A DNA stretch of 64,000 nucleotides from Mycolicibacterium septicum DSM 44393 (GCF_000455325.1 NZ_HG322952.1:1351281-1415280), one strand, 5' to 3'; shown: positions 47,101 through 52,310, counted from the first letter of the stretch. The notes: a model not told the origin generated them from the sequence alone. Numbers and translations are program-made.

Positions 47101-49772
47101 TGCGCGTCCAGCAGTTGAGTGTTGGCCGCATGGCGGGCTGCCGGCGGGATGCCCTCGGCATTGCCGATGTGCTGCGGGTGCATGTCGATCAGGGCGCGCT
47201 GCTCGGCGCCCGTCAGCCCGGTCCACCAGGTCGCGTTGGCGCGCGCCCGGGCGTCGGCCGACTCCATCAGTCCCAGCGGGTTTCGCAGGTCACCGGCATC
47301 GACCGGGGGCACGCGTTTCGCGAGCGCCTCGTCAGCGATCTGGCTCTGGGGTGTGACATGCCGCCACTGCTCACCCGGCGCCTGGTCTGGGGTGCCCTGT
47401 ACGTCGCCCACCGCAATCGCCGCGGCGAGATCATCGGAACGGAATCCGAGCTCATTCACCGGATTACCCTGTGCGTCAAGGTAACCGACTGCGGTCGTCG
47501 ACACCGCGCTCTGCCCCCAGGACGGTGGCCAGCCCTGCCGTTCCCCGCGGTGCAGCAGATATACGTCCTTACCGTCGAACACCGCTACGTAGGCATGTCC
47601 GCCCTGGCGTTGTCCGTCGCCGGCCCACGCCGACGTGATGACCGCGGCAGAACCGGGTTCCATCCCGCGCAGCGCGGCCTCGATCTCGCTGTAGGTGGCG
47701 AAGTCGGCCCGTGACCCGGTTGCCTGGTACAGGGCCCGCGCCGGCATTCCGGTGGACGTCGGCTCGCCGTCGACCTGGTACTGCTTGCCGAAGTGTGCTG
47801 ACAGATCATCGGCCGCGTCGAGCAGGCAGTTCTGGTCGCCGTGCATCGGGACCGAAACCTGCTCACCGGTGTTCGGCGCGTTGTTCTGGTTCGTGTCCTG
47901 CGCGGTCTCCTGGATCCGTGCGGCCGGGACGCCCGCAGCCTGCTGTTCCGGCCCGGCGGGCTGAGCAGTCGGAGGGGTCTGCTTCGGCTCGACGGGCTTC
48001 GAATCAGATTTCGTCGCAGCCGGTTTGGCAGCTTGCTCGGGCGTGTTGGTGGTGGTCGTGGGTGCGGTGGTCGTGGGTGCGGGTGCGGTGGTCGCGGGTG
48101 TGGCGGTGGGCGTGGGCGTGGAGGCCACCGGTGTCGGCGGGGCTTCCGGCGTGGGCGCCTGCTGCACCTGCGTCGGGTCGGCAGGTGCCTGTGCGACGTC
48201 TGCGACCTCGGGAGCAGCCTGTGCGCCTTCGACATGCTGCGCACCCTGCGCGTCGGGAGTCGCATCGACCTGCCCAGCATCGGTCGACACCGGTTCGGCG
48301 GCTACTGCGGCGTGTGGCACGTCCGTCGTCGAGACATTCGCCGCCGGGTCGGCGGCATTCTGGTCCGAGCTGAGCATGGCCGTGTGCGCGGGCTCATCGG
48401 CGGGGATGTCGGCCGAATCGCTGTTGTCGTGCTCCGATTTTGACGAGTCCTGCTGCTCATCCCGGTCGGCGGGGGCATGTTGGGTTTCGGCGTCGGTGTC
48501 GGTGTCGGTCTCGGCATCGGTTTCGGCGTCGGCCTTCTCGGGTGTCTCGTCGGAGTCCTGATCCGTGGACTCGTCGACCGCACCGTGACGTTCCCCGTTC
48601 TTGGACGTCGGCTTCGAATCGGACTGCGGTGTGGTGTTGTTCGTCTGGCCACTGCTGCCACGCCCGGTTCCCGCCTTGGCCGGTGCGGCCGACTGCTGGG
48701 AGGAATCGTTCTGCGGAGTTCGGTTGGTTGTGGTCTCACCGTCGTCGTCGGTGTCCTGCTGTCCGGTGTCCAGCCTCCCGTCTGGATTCTCACCTCGTAG
48801 GCCGACATTGGGAGCGTCGGGCCGCGGCGGGCCGGCCGGATTGGTCTGGTTGCCCTGCTGTTGTGCCGGATGGCCTCCGCCGATGCCTTTCAGACCGCCG
48901 ATGCTGGTGCTGGTGGAACTGGCAAGGATCGAGATCGTGTCGAACTCGCCGCCGACCGACAAGGTGCCTGCCACGTTTCCCGACACACCGGCGGTGAACA
49001 TGGTGGTGGCGCCCTTGGTCGCCGCCATGAACCGGTTGCGGGCACCTCCCAGGCCGTGTGCAACCGGGACAGCGGTGGCTCCGCCCGCTCCACCACCGAC
49101 CGTCGAGGCGATCGCCGTCTGTTTGAACCGGTCCCACCGGTAATCGGCGTGTCCGTTGTTGGCCTGGATGCCCTGGACGATCCCCTCTTGGAGCAGCCCC
49201 TGACCCAGCTCCTCGAAGGATTCCTGGATGGTCTCGTGCAGGAGCCTTTTCATCATCGTCTTGGTCAGCAGTTCGGCCATCTTCTCGCCGATACGCCGGA
49301 TCGCCCACGCGACGAGCGCACGTATCCACGCCATCGTCGTTGTCTCGATGACGGGGATCGCCGCTGTCGACGCCCCGAGTGTCGGGCTCGACATGGCCAG
49401 GCTGTAGGAGATTTCGGCGGCGGCGAGCGCCAGTCCGACGATGATCGACAGCTTGCTGTATTCGATCTCGGAGCTGAAGTTGGTGGCGCCCTCGCCCATC
49501 CCCGAAATGCCTTGGGCGAGTTTGTCCACCGTGTAGTCGCCGTCGAACAGCATGGCGAACTGTTTCTCCGCGGCATCGGCGGTGTCGCCGAACAGCACCG
49601 ACATGGTCTCACCGCGGACCCGGCTCAGGTCCGGGACGAGATCCTGAAGCGCTTCTGCCGCGGCTTGATAGTGCTCGCCGATACGGCGCGTGCGGGTTTC
49701 ACTGCCCTGCGGCCACTCACCGCCCGCGAGATATGACACCCATTGGAGCTCGGGTGGGATCTGGATGTCCAC
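32151..49772 (-). CDS. giant multi-module ESX polymorphic toxin (5,873 residues)
   Basis: One uninterrupted 17.6-kb frame from GTG 49772. Residues 1-300 are a CpnT-like helical translocation domain; 300-640 a Gln/Thr/Asp/Pro-rich linker. Then come five papain-fold/glutamine-deamidase-like domains (Cys649/His726, Cys3025/His3100/Asp3115, Cys4056/His4131/Asp4146, Cys4485/His4562/Asp4577, Cys5148/His5223/Asp5238). DUF1023-type hydrolase units have nucleophile positions 1067 (Gly), 1435, 1889, 2368, 2822 and 3882 (Ser), plus one truncated unit near 3183-3345. A GDPD domain (His3364, Glu3391, Asp3393, His3406), four GNAT-like domains (glycine loops near 4321, 4750, 4998 and 5383) and three ~104-residue helical repeats (5520-5840) complete it. 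Expected to be ESX-secreted; targets unknown. Confidence 0.85.
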   Translation of the reverse strand: MDIQIPPELQWVSYLAGGEWPQGSETRTRRIGEHYQAAAEALQDLVPDLSRVRGETMSVLFGDTADAAEKQFAMLFDGDYTVDKLAQGISGMGEGATNFSSEIEYSKLSIIVGLALAAAEISYSLAMSSPTLGASTAAIPVIETTTMAWIRALVAWAIRRIGEKMAELLTKTMMKRLLHETIQESFEELGQGLLQEGIVQGIQANNGHADYRWDRFKQTAIASTVGGGAGGATAVPVAHGLGGARNRFMAATKGATTMFTAGVSGNVAGTLSVGGEFDTISILASSTSTSIGGLKGIGGGHPAQQQGNQTNPAGPPRPDAPNVGLRGENPDGRLDTGQQDTDDDGETTTNRTPQNDSSQQSAAPAKAGTGRGSSGQTNNTTPQSDSKPTSKNGERHGAVDESTDQDSDETPEKADAETDAETDTDTDAETQHAPADRDEQQDSSKSEHDNSDSADIPADEPAHTAMLSSDQNAADPAANVSTTDVPHAAVAAEPVSTDAGQVDATPDAQGAQHVEGAQAAPEVADVAQAPADPTQVQQAPTPEAPPTPVASTPTPTATPATTAPAPTTTAPTTTTNTPEQAAKPAATKSDSKPVEPKQTPPTAQPAGPEQQAAGVPAARIQETAQDTNQNNAPNTGEQVSVPMHGDQNCLLDAADDLSAHFGKQYQVDGEPTSTGMPARALYQATGSRADFATYSEIEAALRGMEPGSAAVITSAWAGDGQRQGGHAYVAVFDGKDVYLLHRGERQGWPPSWGQSAVSTTAVGYLDAQGNPVNELGFRSDDLAAAIAVGDVQGTPDQAPGEQWRHVTPQSQIADEALAKRVPPVDAGDLRNPLGLMESADARARANATWWTGLTGAEQRALIDMHPQHIGNAEGIPPAARHAANTQLLDAQRRQLQDWRDSGQRLTRSQSRMLARLDRIQSSLADAQARAQEAGVDAPMLLAFDASEFGGHGRAVVSFGADPYRADSVSWHVPGQGTTIDRIGACMDGALNHLQATLQANPGQSAASIAWLGYDAPSGWSAWRVAGHGSAREGGAVLYSDIRAFNAGRDTVAADGSHFTDNHIFAHGYGSTAVSYAGRDGRLANDIRTVTLTDSPGAGPVRRAAEFGIGADNVYVASTSRDVPAALAGRTPIAELSLGVDPWAEAFGANRGTHTQLEPSSETDAPALEPAAPTVQSTREIADDALAQRDPPASAGDVVNPLGVAEDARTRAEANVRWWAGLTEEQRQALIDTYPTRIGNSEGIPPVSRDLANRTALQMARDHVQQKLDRGEKLTKPEKNHLLRMNRLDAALQQMGREAADAGLDAPLVLAFDPPAFGGDGRAVVSFGADPYQADSVSWLVPGFATTIDKLEGNMRNALNHLQSTLQENPTLAATSIAWIGYDAPNDSATPRVARPTLARQGAEILYSDIRAFNAARDTVAGDGSHFRGNHIFAHSYGSTTASYAGRNGRLANDIRTVTLLGSPGAGPMRHARDFGIGADNVFVASSSLDPVTGLGGRTPGENGRFFGRGLGLDPAMDTFGAVRVTAQFPASMNDGGSVGTHRSYYRYMDGDTAPRVRTESLANFGRIAAGHPERLHRERYRTVVDGRTVEPAAGRALRLDGDIDTHQPGEPRRWNPRWHPGEVEPSAVQLAADQALGQRIPPVGIADLVTPLGNEPQAVARARANAAWWSGLDEQQRADLIEAYPFQIGNAEGIPAADRDIANRRVLQRYLDRAAGIQAQIDAGTQPNDTQLDFLLRVNRLESALQRAHVAAQQAGVGEPLVLAFDPPAFGGDGRVLVSFGVDPYVADSVSWYVPGMGSQINKLDYIMHCALNILQSTQTENPTLSAASIAWLGYDAPNDSATVRVGSTKLAEAGGDILHADISAFNATRDAFAGDGSHFTGNHIFGHSYGSTTTGYAGRGGRLGEHVSTITLLGSPGVGPVQSASDFGIDPRNVFVASSSRDFVTGIGGRTPDSHGRWGRGLGTDPAMDTFGAQRIRAEFPASMDRKDTTATHNAYFDFQETDGPGTRQWLVTPANAVPSESLANVGRIASGHTERLDLEPHRTMAERPGRFFGTRRETVEPAGARNNNQGRNWWNPRWRDADIEVDPQHAVTEPTWTRAGGQTQHTATRAVADAALAQRVPPAGAADLVNPLGRAGDAVARARDNAVWWSGLTDAQRQALIESYPARIGNAEGIPPVARDAANRLAIKRFQDHVQSMIDRGVRPGKNDLANLLRVNRLDIALQAAAANAAQAGVGGPMVLSLDPFEFGGDGRAVVSFGADPYQADSVSWLVPGFATTVDKLEGNMRNALNHVRSTMREDPTLAATSIAWIGYDAPNGAASGRVLSPALARAGAEILYSDIRAFNVARDTVAGDGSRFNGNHIFGHSYGSTTVSYAGRGARLANDIRTVTLLGSPGAGPMHHAGQFGLDPGNVFVASSSLDPVTGFGGRRAEQNGRFAGRGLGMDPAMDEFGAVRVTSEFPASMNTASTVGTHKSYYHHVSEGDGPPVRTESLANSGRIAAGRTDRLDREGHRRVVDGRTVDPAAGRPLRLDGDTQVEHEGPRRPWNPRWRAGEIEPSVARVVADEALGQRIPPLAVGDLAHPLGREPQAVARARNNAAWWSGLSEEQQQALLQEYPQQIGNAEGIPAAVRDAANREMLRRHAERAAAVQAKVDAGQDPGKRDLDFLRRINRLETTMQRAEVAAQQAGVGHPLLLALDLGAFGGDGRALVSFGVDPYTAESVSWYVPGLGSQLDKLDYIMHCALNILQSTRTENPSLSAASIAWLGYDAPNDSASARVARPGLAQAGGEMLYTDISTFNAVHDAFAGDGSHFNGNHVFGHSYGSTTTGYAGAGGRLAPHITTVTLIGSPGAGPLRSAGDFGIDTRYVFVASSSRDFVTGLGGRTSDSQGRFGIGLGTDPAMDTFGGQRISAEFPASMDRKDTLTTHNAYFDYLETDGPGTRQWLVTPSHAVRTESLTNIGRIAAGNYDDVHTERHRTVDESGSRTIEPAAARPVMRLDDDPGVFHPTDTHQRNRIPSWTRGSDCAQVLAGEVSARTGRDIQLDTAPSRRGTPARAMFKAFGSSADFATYAQIEETLLGRPSGSMAVIASRWSGGQPAGHAYMAVNIDGRVYLFDPHTRQYSGWPPHWGQDAVAQTAVGYLHSNGDPVQRGRWHNQFAAAAIGRVQGLPEGLAHGNIDNRPAAERDAANRDALQHYRDRADHIRTKLDQFGPATREERAFLARIDRLDLAVRQADADAARAGLDPPLVLALDTSASSGNGYAVISFGADPYHASNVTWQTARGSIEQLGTVTVRALDGLQTSTGLQDSAAIAWIGDTGALHRDLAAFHATRQSLGEPGPFTGNHVVTQAGPPSRAESGTQVVAHRGASHDFPEQTRAAYTEALRQGAGALECDVRLTKDGELVLIHDKTVDRTSNGTGRVGDMTLAELQALDFDGHGILTLDEFIQLAQDAERPVTLFIETKHPAQQGLKIEREVVAALERHGLASPGPDQLVKAAVISFYPDALVRVRMAAPNVPTVLLGPSARYLAGMVGATAIGPSIETLRNNPELVGAAAARGLATYCWTVNNEADVQFARDLGVDWVGTDHPGRTGNMLGDAPTRSSTEHESSVTAPETALSETVRQVADDALARRIPPVRPDELRNPMGPAEEASARAANNARWWSGLTDEQRSAVIETYPQHIGNAEGISAGDRDRANRNVLQQMREQADAVQSKADRGERLSGAEKKFLRRMDKLDLALRKAAVDATQAGVDGPLLLAFDASEFGGDGRAVLSYGADPYTADSVSWHVPGVGSTVDSMLGFNTTSALHHLQAVQQENPGLSAASIAWVGYDAPSGWSTLRAAGHGMARTGGDILYSDITAFNAARDTLAGDGRHFTGNHVFGYSYGSTTTGYAGQNGRLARQVRTVSLVGSPGAGPVRTAGEFGIGADNVFVASSSRDVVTALGGRASGSNGRILGIGLGTDPAMDSFGAVRVTGEPPASMNRLLTGGTHHAYFLNTESTTNLGRVAAGRTDAVTTEQHRTEMGRSRRQPLLRTVEPAGDRVGGRRFWNALWRRPPNCAVTVADELSTLFGRTFGLDATPSRRGVPARALFQAVGSDATFATYDEVEARLLGDPSLRVAVLTSQWAGGRQGGHAYLAVKVDGQVQLYDPHTRKYSPWPPHWGQHAVTQTAVGYLQPNGDPVGPMTTDVPLQLDAADAVGNVQGPQTDPDFTRRQAEYRAQDPATRLVDSRYAEPLGDVVDNASDHARVQQLARDLSGVYGPYRIQFSAVNLPGEVMLTGDIYDGDNKIGKIQRSFDRDSAGNLVAYHSGFVINEKLADGTPLRGRGFSKAVTSELERFYVHSGIDRIELTTHDKGAYAWARRGYAWDPGARQLQESLDRVKMSAGQLRETVSDEAKAILDQVVRQLDPSNPRLPEPIDLANLATTAEPDLGRRLLDGTGAVPGRNGVHYVKYLDSAPAAPARTGLKSWLQNLFGRDGATRADADDNCAYGVAGELSTLYGRRFDLSVAPTSTGVPAWALFQAAQSRSQFATYTDIETELLGRPAGSSAIVVSRWSADGGRQGGHAYLAVTDGEQVQLYDPRTRQYSPWPPHWGEGAVDRTAVGYLDENGAPVHPIGDEPVQVSLRAADSVGDVKGLPDADGFLARQQEYRTQDPTTRRVDSRYLEPLGHIVDNLDTERVQQLAADLSGRYGPYRVEMFRAIANERSGEVIVGGAILNGDEEIGFMQVTFVRDGDGNLVAHQNVIEIPDTDFRGKGFSKALRAQLEGYYAISGVDRVELRTEQDGGYAWARQGFTWNPDPAKLQASLDSVRNAALQLRDQVSPDARVVLDDLVQRLDPSRPDFPEPFDVAALATAEEPHLGRDLLTGTHWSGVRYLDAADAIGDVQGHSGDSDYPARQQEYRGQDPAARQVDSRYAEPVGDVVDNAADQQRVHQMAQDLSGVYGPFRVELQRVPDEATGIAGYILSDGKRIGTIYWSYHRDAGGNLVAFHGMIEITSASHRGKGFSKALAKQLEPYYVHSGVDRIEMEAAWDGAYAWASWGFGWAPDTAKLQDSLVSIKSSAQKLRAQVGPEAQAVLDEVVHRLEPDHPRLPEPIDLARLTAPGHPDLGQRLLTNTNWHAVRYVDSDAGYGIGDVQGLLATAEAQNPVQNCALDVADRLSERYGRDYRVDVEPTRTGVPARALYEAVGSSSRFATYAEVEQTLRQLGDGSSAVVTSRWRGGRSGGHAYLAVNDGDEIYLIDRETGQRSGWPPHWGQGAVDRTAVGYLDANGDAVNPLHDVPLRLGAADSVGDVKGAPREPDSLGDVVDNLDPQRVRQLAEDLSGTYGPYRVEFRGEASPDTGQALLSGTILNGDNEIGSVDRAFYRDEDGNLVVENTLMSIVREQDRGEGFSKALSAELERYYVRSGVHRIELTSEGQGSNAWARRGFTWGPDLENLQGALDQIKMRAEDMYDGLSAEGRALLDDMLPKLEVDNPRLPEPIDLAILETEAEPDLGRRLLENTSIDLVKYLSAPVIDPVGQLGLPDLAPGSLSEGQAIGVFSDGESKLRQLNEELTRNGVSAEERARQLSELRNSLRTWTYQLMSNRDAAEFLSRNTTNPTFEDLVARNTERGLTGDAIYEAIVDTSTHSRMAPGSLTDIETGAVYSQFELGLRALNEQMIRDGVSAEDRARTLAGLRSSLRAWTRELMENRPAADWLSANESNPSFEDLVARYERKGLSGDAVYEAIIDGATHSHYSAGTLSDEETRTVYTTYELRMRELRDQLLRDGVGAEERARTMYGMRATIRSWTRSLMSDRQLAEWLNENEPNPTFDELVERNRAKGRVGDEIYEAIVASSTRSRGSVNAGLGIDPDNPPDLPPMRGPDDDRPQDQEEDTT
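32253..33215 (-). repeat. three ~104-residue helical repeats at the C-terminus of the giant toxin
   Basis: Three tandem copies share the pattern xxGVxAEERAR, then LRxxLRxWTRxLM, then a short NPxFxxLVxR stretch and GDxIYEAI, each followed by a T-[HR]-S motif. The final 35 residues are Pro/Asp-rich (DDDRPQDQEED). No known family is recognised. The repeats could be an ESX recognition tail, a target-binding module or an uncharacterised effector. Confidence 0.85.
38995..39700 (-). other. GDPD domain embedded in the giant toxin
   Basis: Encodes residues about 3358-3592 of the giant protein, a glycerophosphodiester phosphodiesterase-like TIM barrel. The signature residues are present: VVAHRGAS with His3364, LECDVRLTKDG with Glu3391 and Asp3393, and LVLIHDKTVDRTSNG with His3406, then ETKHP and a C-terminal TYCWTVN and WVGTDHPG. 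All catalytic positions look intact, so activity on glycerophosphodiesters or lysolipids is plausible. It replaces the second half of a DUF1023 unit. Confidence 0.85.
40790..43442 (-). repeat. DUF1023 pair, block 2 of the tandem duplication
   Basis: Units with Ser2368 and Ser2822, each more similar to the unit 933 residues before it than to its neighbour. The second unit of each block shares the distinctive SQxxKLDYIMHCALNIL stretch and a GTRQWLVTP tail absent from the first units. The first units share LDPVTG near the acid residue where the second share RDFVTG. Confidence 0.85.
43460..46240 (-). repeat. DUF1023 pair, block 1 of a 2.8-kb tandem duplication
   Basis: Two unlike hydrolase units (nucleophiles Ser1435 and Ser1889). 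The same two-unit order recurs in the next block at exactly 933 residues (2,799 bp) offset: 1435 to 2368 and 1889 to 2822. Nucleotide agreement is strong in places, for example around 44320-44370 against 41520-41570. Confidence 0.85.
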
Positions 49773-49787
49773 GCGGTGCGGTGACCG

Positions 49788-50084
49788 CTACGGCTGGTCT
49801 TGCTGTTCGAAGGAGTCCGCGGAGCCCTTCAAGCCGTCCGAGTAGTAATCGAGCAGGTCGGTCTTGACCGCCACGGACCCGTCGACCCAATCCTTTTGCG
49901 CCAGATAGCCTCCGCCGCCTCTCGCGAACCCGTCACCCATCTTGTCGTCACCCCACGCGGCGCCTTCGGCGGCCAGATTGGATTGCAGGGACGACAGCAC
50001 GTTCTTCATCCTGACGCTGACGTCATTGAGGTCCTTCGAGGTCGCCCGCAGGTCAGAAGGTCCGACACCGAGTTCGTCAGCCAT
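49788..50084 (-). CDS. WXG100-like protein upstream of the giant toxin
   Basis: A 98-residue protein with the turn AEGAAWGDDKMGDGF and a long helix (QKDWVDGSVAVKTDLLDYYSDGL split at the shared DWVDGS block). It is the paralogue of the protein at 28312-28608. WXG100-like partners immediately upstream of ESX toxins form the targeting heterodimer with the toxin's N-terminal helical domain. Fifteen bases separate it from the toxin GTG, which has no ribosome site of its own, so toxin translation is probably coupled to this gene. Confidence 0.84.
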   Translation of the reverse strand: MADELGVGPSDLRATSKDLNDVSVRMKNVLSSLQSNLAAEGAAWGDDKMGDGFARGGGGYLAQKDWVDGSVAVKTDLLDYYSDGLKGSADSFEQQDQP

Positions 50085-50088
50085 CGAT

Positions 50089-50550
50089 TCATCTCCTCAC
50101 GGTGGGGAAGGCGGATTCATCCCGGTCGTCGTCCTCCGGCTCACCCGCTCGGACCGCGTCATCGTTGCCGTATACAGCTCTGGTCAGATCGCGCAGATCG
50201 GGCGCGCTGTCGACGACGTCGGACAGCGACGGCATCATCCGGCGCCGTTCCTCGATCGGCATCATCAGGGCAGCCGACCGCTGCGCCACGAGTTGCGCCG
50301 CGGACTGCGCGGCCTCTGTCACGTGGCCGCCGAGTTCTTCGAGTTCGTACTCATCGAGATACGTCTCGTCGATCACGGTTTCGACGACATGGCCCCGAGC
50401 GTCGACGGTCACCTCGACCAAGCCATCGGCCGCCTTCGAGCTGGCGGTGAGCTGCGCCTGCTCGCGCTGCACCGCCGCAATATCGGCCATCTGCTCTTGG
50501 ACCAAGGCAAGCACCTCGGTCATCTGATGCCGGAGGGCATCGTTACTCAT
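50089..50550 (-). CDS. YbaB/EbfC-like protein, first gene of the toxin operon
   Basis: A 153-residue YbaB-like protein (LALVQEQMADIAAVQREQAQL, then ADGLVEVTVDARGHVVETVI, then a helix and the tail MMPSLSDVVDSAPDLRDLT), paralogous to the protein at 28605-29051. ATG 50550 follows a 254-bp gap, so it is probably the first gene of the toxin transcript. Its role may be to stabilise the secreted complex, as proposed for EspL. DNA binding is possible but untested. Confidence 0.82.
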   Translation of the reverse strand: MSNDALRHQMTEVLALVQEQMADIAAVQREQAQLTASSKAADGLVEVTVDARGHVVETVIDETYLDEYELEELGGHVTEAAQSAAQLVAQRSAALMMPIEERRRMMPSLSDVVDSAPDLRDLTRAVYGNDDAVRAGEPEDDDRDESAFPTVRR

Positions 50551-50804
50551 TCGGGCCAGTGTTCCAGATCCTCACAGGCACCGCCACGTTCTTTGCCGAA
50601 TTCGATTACAGCCGACCATATTTGAGCGTACGAACAATTACGTCTGCGAAATTGCCATCGTCGCAATGCCACTCACACCGCAATTTGCCACCCGCGCGTA
50701 GATAACCGAGATTTACTCGGCAGTCCGCTTCCCACGCCGATAGCTCTCACACCCTTGACCGATGGGCGTGTTCTTTGCCTCCCCCGATCGTGAGGGCCAG
50801 GTGG
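50551..50804 (-). promoter_or_regulatory. promoter region of the toxin operon
   Basis: A 254-bp gap, AT-richer than its surroundings, between the MinD-like gene end and the YbaB start. Read on the minus strand, a TATGGT element lies near 50615-50620, a possible -10 with a leader of about 65 bases. The octamer GTACGAAC (50628-50635) also occurs in the promoter region at 19629. No other gene is visible; a short plus-strand ORF at 50762 is not convincing. Confidence 0.45.
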
Positions 50805-52298
50805 TCACCCGTACTGGGGTGCGGCGCGCAGCCTGGGAAACTTCTCCGCAACGGCCGCAGCCAATTCCAGATACGCCTGGAGTGTGGCCGGATCCAGCAG
50901 GTCGAAGTCGACGTCGGCACCCTCTGCCAGATGCGGATCGAACGGGATCATGTGCACCGAACGGCATCGGGCTTGGAAGTGCTCGTAGACCTTGTCCAGT
51001 TTGAGTTTCGCCGATCCTGGCCGCGAGGCACTGAGTACCACGTGCGCTTCGCGGACCAGCGCGGAGTGACCGTGCTGCATCAGCCAGTCCAGCGTCGCCG
51101 ATGCGCTGCGGGCCGCGTCGATCGCCGGGGAGCTGACCAGCACGATCGCGTGCGCCAGATCGAGCACACCCGCCATCGCGGAATGCATGATGCCGGTGCC
51201 ACAGTCGGTGAGGATGATGTTGTAGTAGCGACGCAGGATGCTGACGGTGCGGCGGTAGTCGGATTCTCCGAACACCTCCGAAACCGCGGGTTCCTGTTCA
51301 CTGGCCAGCACTTCCAGTCGGCTGCCCGCCATCCGGGTGTGGTTGCGGACGTCGGCGTAGCGCTCGATGTCGGGATCCGACAGCAGGTCCCGCACGGTGG
51401 ACTGGCTCGACGCGTCCCGAACCCGTTCGGCCAGCGTCCCGCGATCCGGGTTGGCATCGACCGCGATGACCCGGTCCTGCCTCATCATCGACAGCGCCGA
51501 GCCCAACCCCAGCGTGGTCGTGGTCTTGCCGACACCACCCTTGATCGACAGCACCGCGATCCTGAAGTCGCCCGCGATCGGTTGACGGATCTGGGCCAGC
51601 AGGTCCTCGCGCTCACGCTCCCTGCGTGATTCACCGGGATTGACGTGACCCGCGCTCGCCAGATGTACAGCCCGGCGCCATCCGGAGTGAGGTGCGTTGC
51701 GGGCACGGTTGATGATTCCGGCGTCGTCGAGCGAGGGCGGCACCGGCGAGTACTGCGGCGGCGGCGCCGCGCCAGGCGGCGGCAGGAGCGGCGGCAGCGG
51801 GGGCATGAATCCCGGCGGCGGCAACGGCAGCGGAGGCAGCGGCGGTGGAGGAGGCGGCATCTGCGGGCCGGCCTCGGGCGGCCGCGCATGCCTTGCCGTC
51901 TCCGGCAACGGCGGAATCGGGATCAAGCCGGTCGGCGGCTCCGGCTGCGGTTCCGGGTCCGGCTCGGGTTCAGGCTCCCGAGCGGGCTCATCGAGTTCGA
52001 ACCGTTCGGCGAACTCGCGCGACCCGATCGAGCTGTGCATCTGCCACGGAGGCGGGGCAAGCCGACGGGCAGGAGCCGGTGCCGGTGCAGGTGCAGGTGG
52101 TGCAGGAGGAGGAGATACCACAAAGGCGTCGGTCGTGTCATCGGCCGGCGAGGTGGCGGTGTGGGCCTGCCGGGCCGACCGTTGCGCCGCAATCTGTTCC
52201 AGCAACGCAGCCGCCCGGGCCTCCACCGCGTCCAATTCGCCAGGCGCCATGTCGTCGAGCGATGTGGGCTCGCCGATCGGCCGATTCTCGTCCGGCAT
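50805..52298 (-). CDS. EspI-like MinD/ParA ATPase with Pro-rich N-terminus
   Basis: A 497-residue protein. Residues 1-190 are strongly Pro/Ala/Glu-rich (PPPLPPLPLPPPGFMPP and repeated EPEPDPEP), then HSGWRRAVHLASAGHVNPG links to a MinD-type ATPase with deviant Walker A KGGVGKT (253-259) and YNIILTDCGTGIMHSAMAG. This is the EspI/Rv3888c layout. It lies 12 bp after mycP in the eccC-eccD-mycP operon. It is a paralogue of the shorter ATPase at 15932-16960; the pair is unusual for a single ESX locus. Confidence 0.9.
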   Translation of the reverse strand: MPDENRPIGEPTSLDDMAPGELDAVEARAAALLEQIAAQRSARQAHTATSPADDTTDAFVVSPPPAPPAPAPAPAPARRLAPPPWQMHSSIGSREFAERFELDEPAREPEPEPDPEPQPEPPTGLIPIPPLPETARHARPPEAGPQMPPPPPPLPPLPLPPPGFMPPLPPLLPPPGAAPPPQYSPVPPSLDDAGIINRARNAPHSGWRRAVHLASAGHVNPGESRREREREDLLAQIRQPIAGDFRIAVLSIKGGVGKTTTTLGLGSALSMMRQDRVIAVDANPDRGTLAERVRDASSQSTVRDLLSDPDIERYADVRNHTRMAGSRLEVLASEQEPAVSEVFGESDYRRTVSILRRYYNIILTDCGTGIMHSAMAGVLDLAHAIVLVSSPAIDAARSASATLDWLMQHGHSALVREAHVVLSASRPGSAKLKLDKVYEHFQARCRSVHMIPFDPHLAEGADVDFDLLDPATLQAYLELAAAVAEKFPRLRAAPQYG

Positions 52299-52310
52299 CT
52301 TTCCCCTAAC

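Noticed and set aside
44916..47714. A 932-residue plus-strand ORF opposite the giant toxin gene.
   Set aside because: It is Arg/Gly/Pro-rich and low in hydrophobic pattern, and its length follows from the high GC and the repeats of the opposite strand. The minus strand has clear catalytic motifs.
50762..51004. A short plus-strand ORF between the toxin operon and the MinD-like gene.
   Set aside because: Most of it is antisense to the MinD-like gene and its composition is Arg/Pro-rich; no ribosome site is visible.
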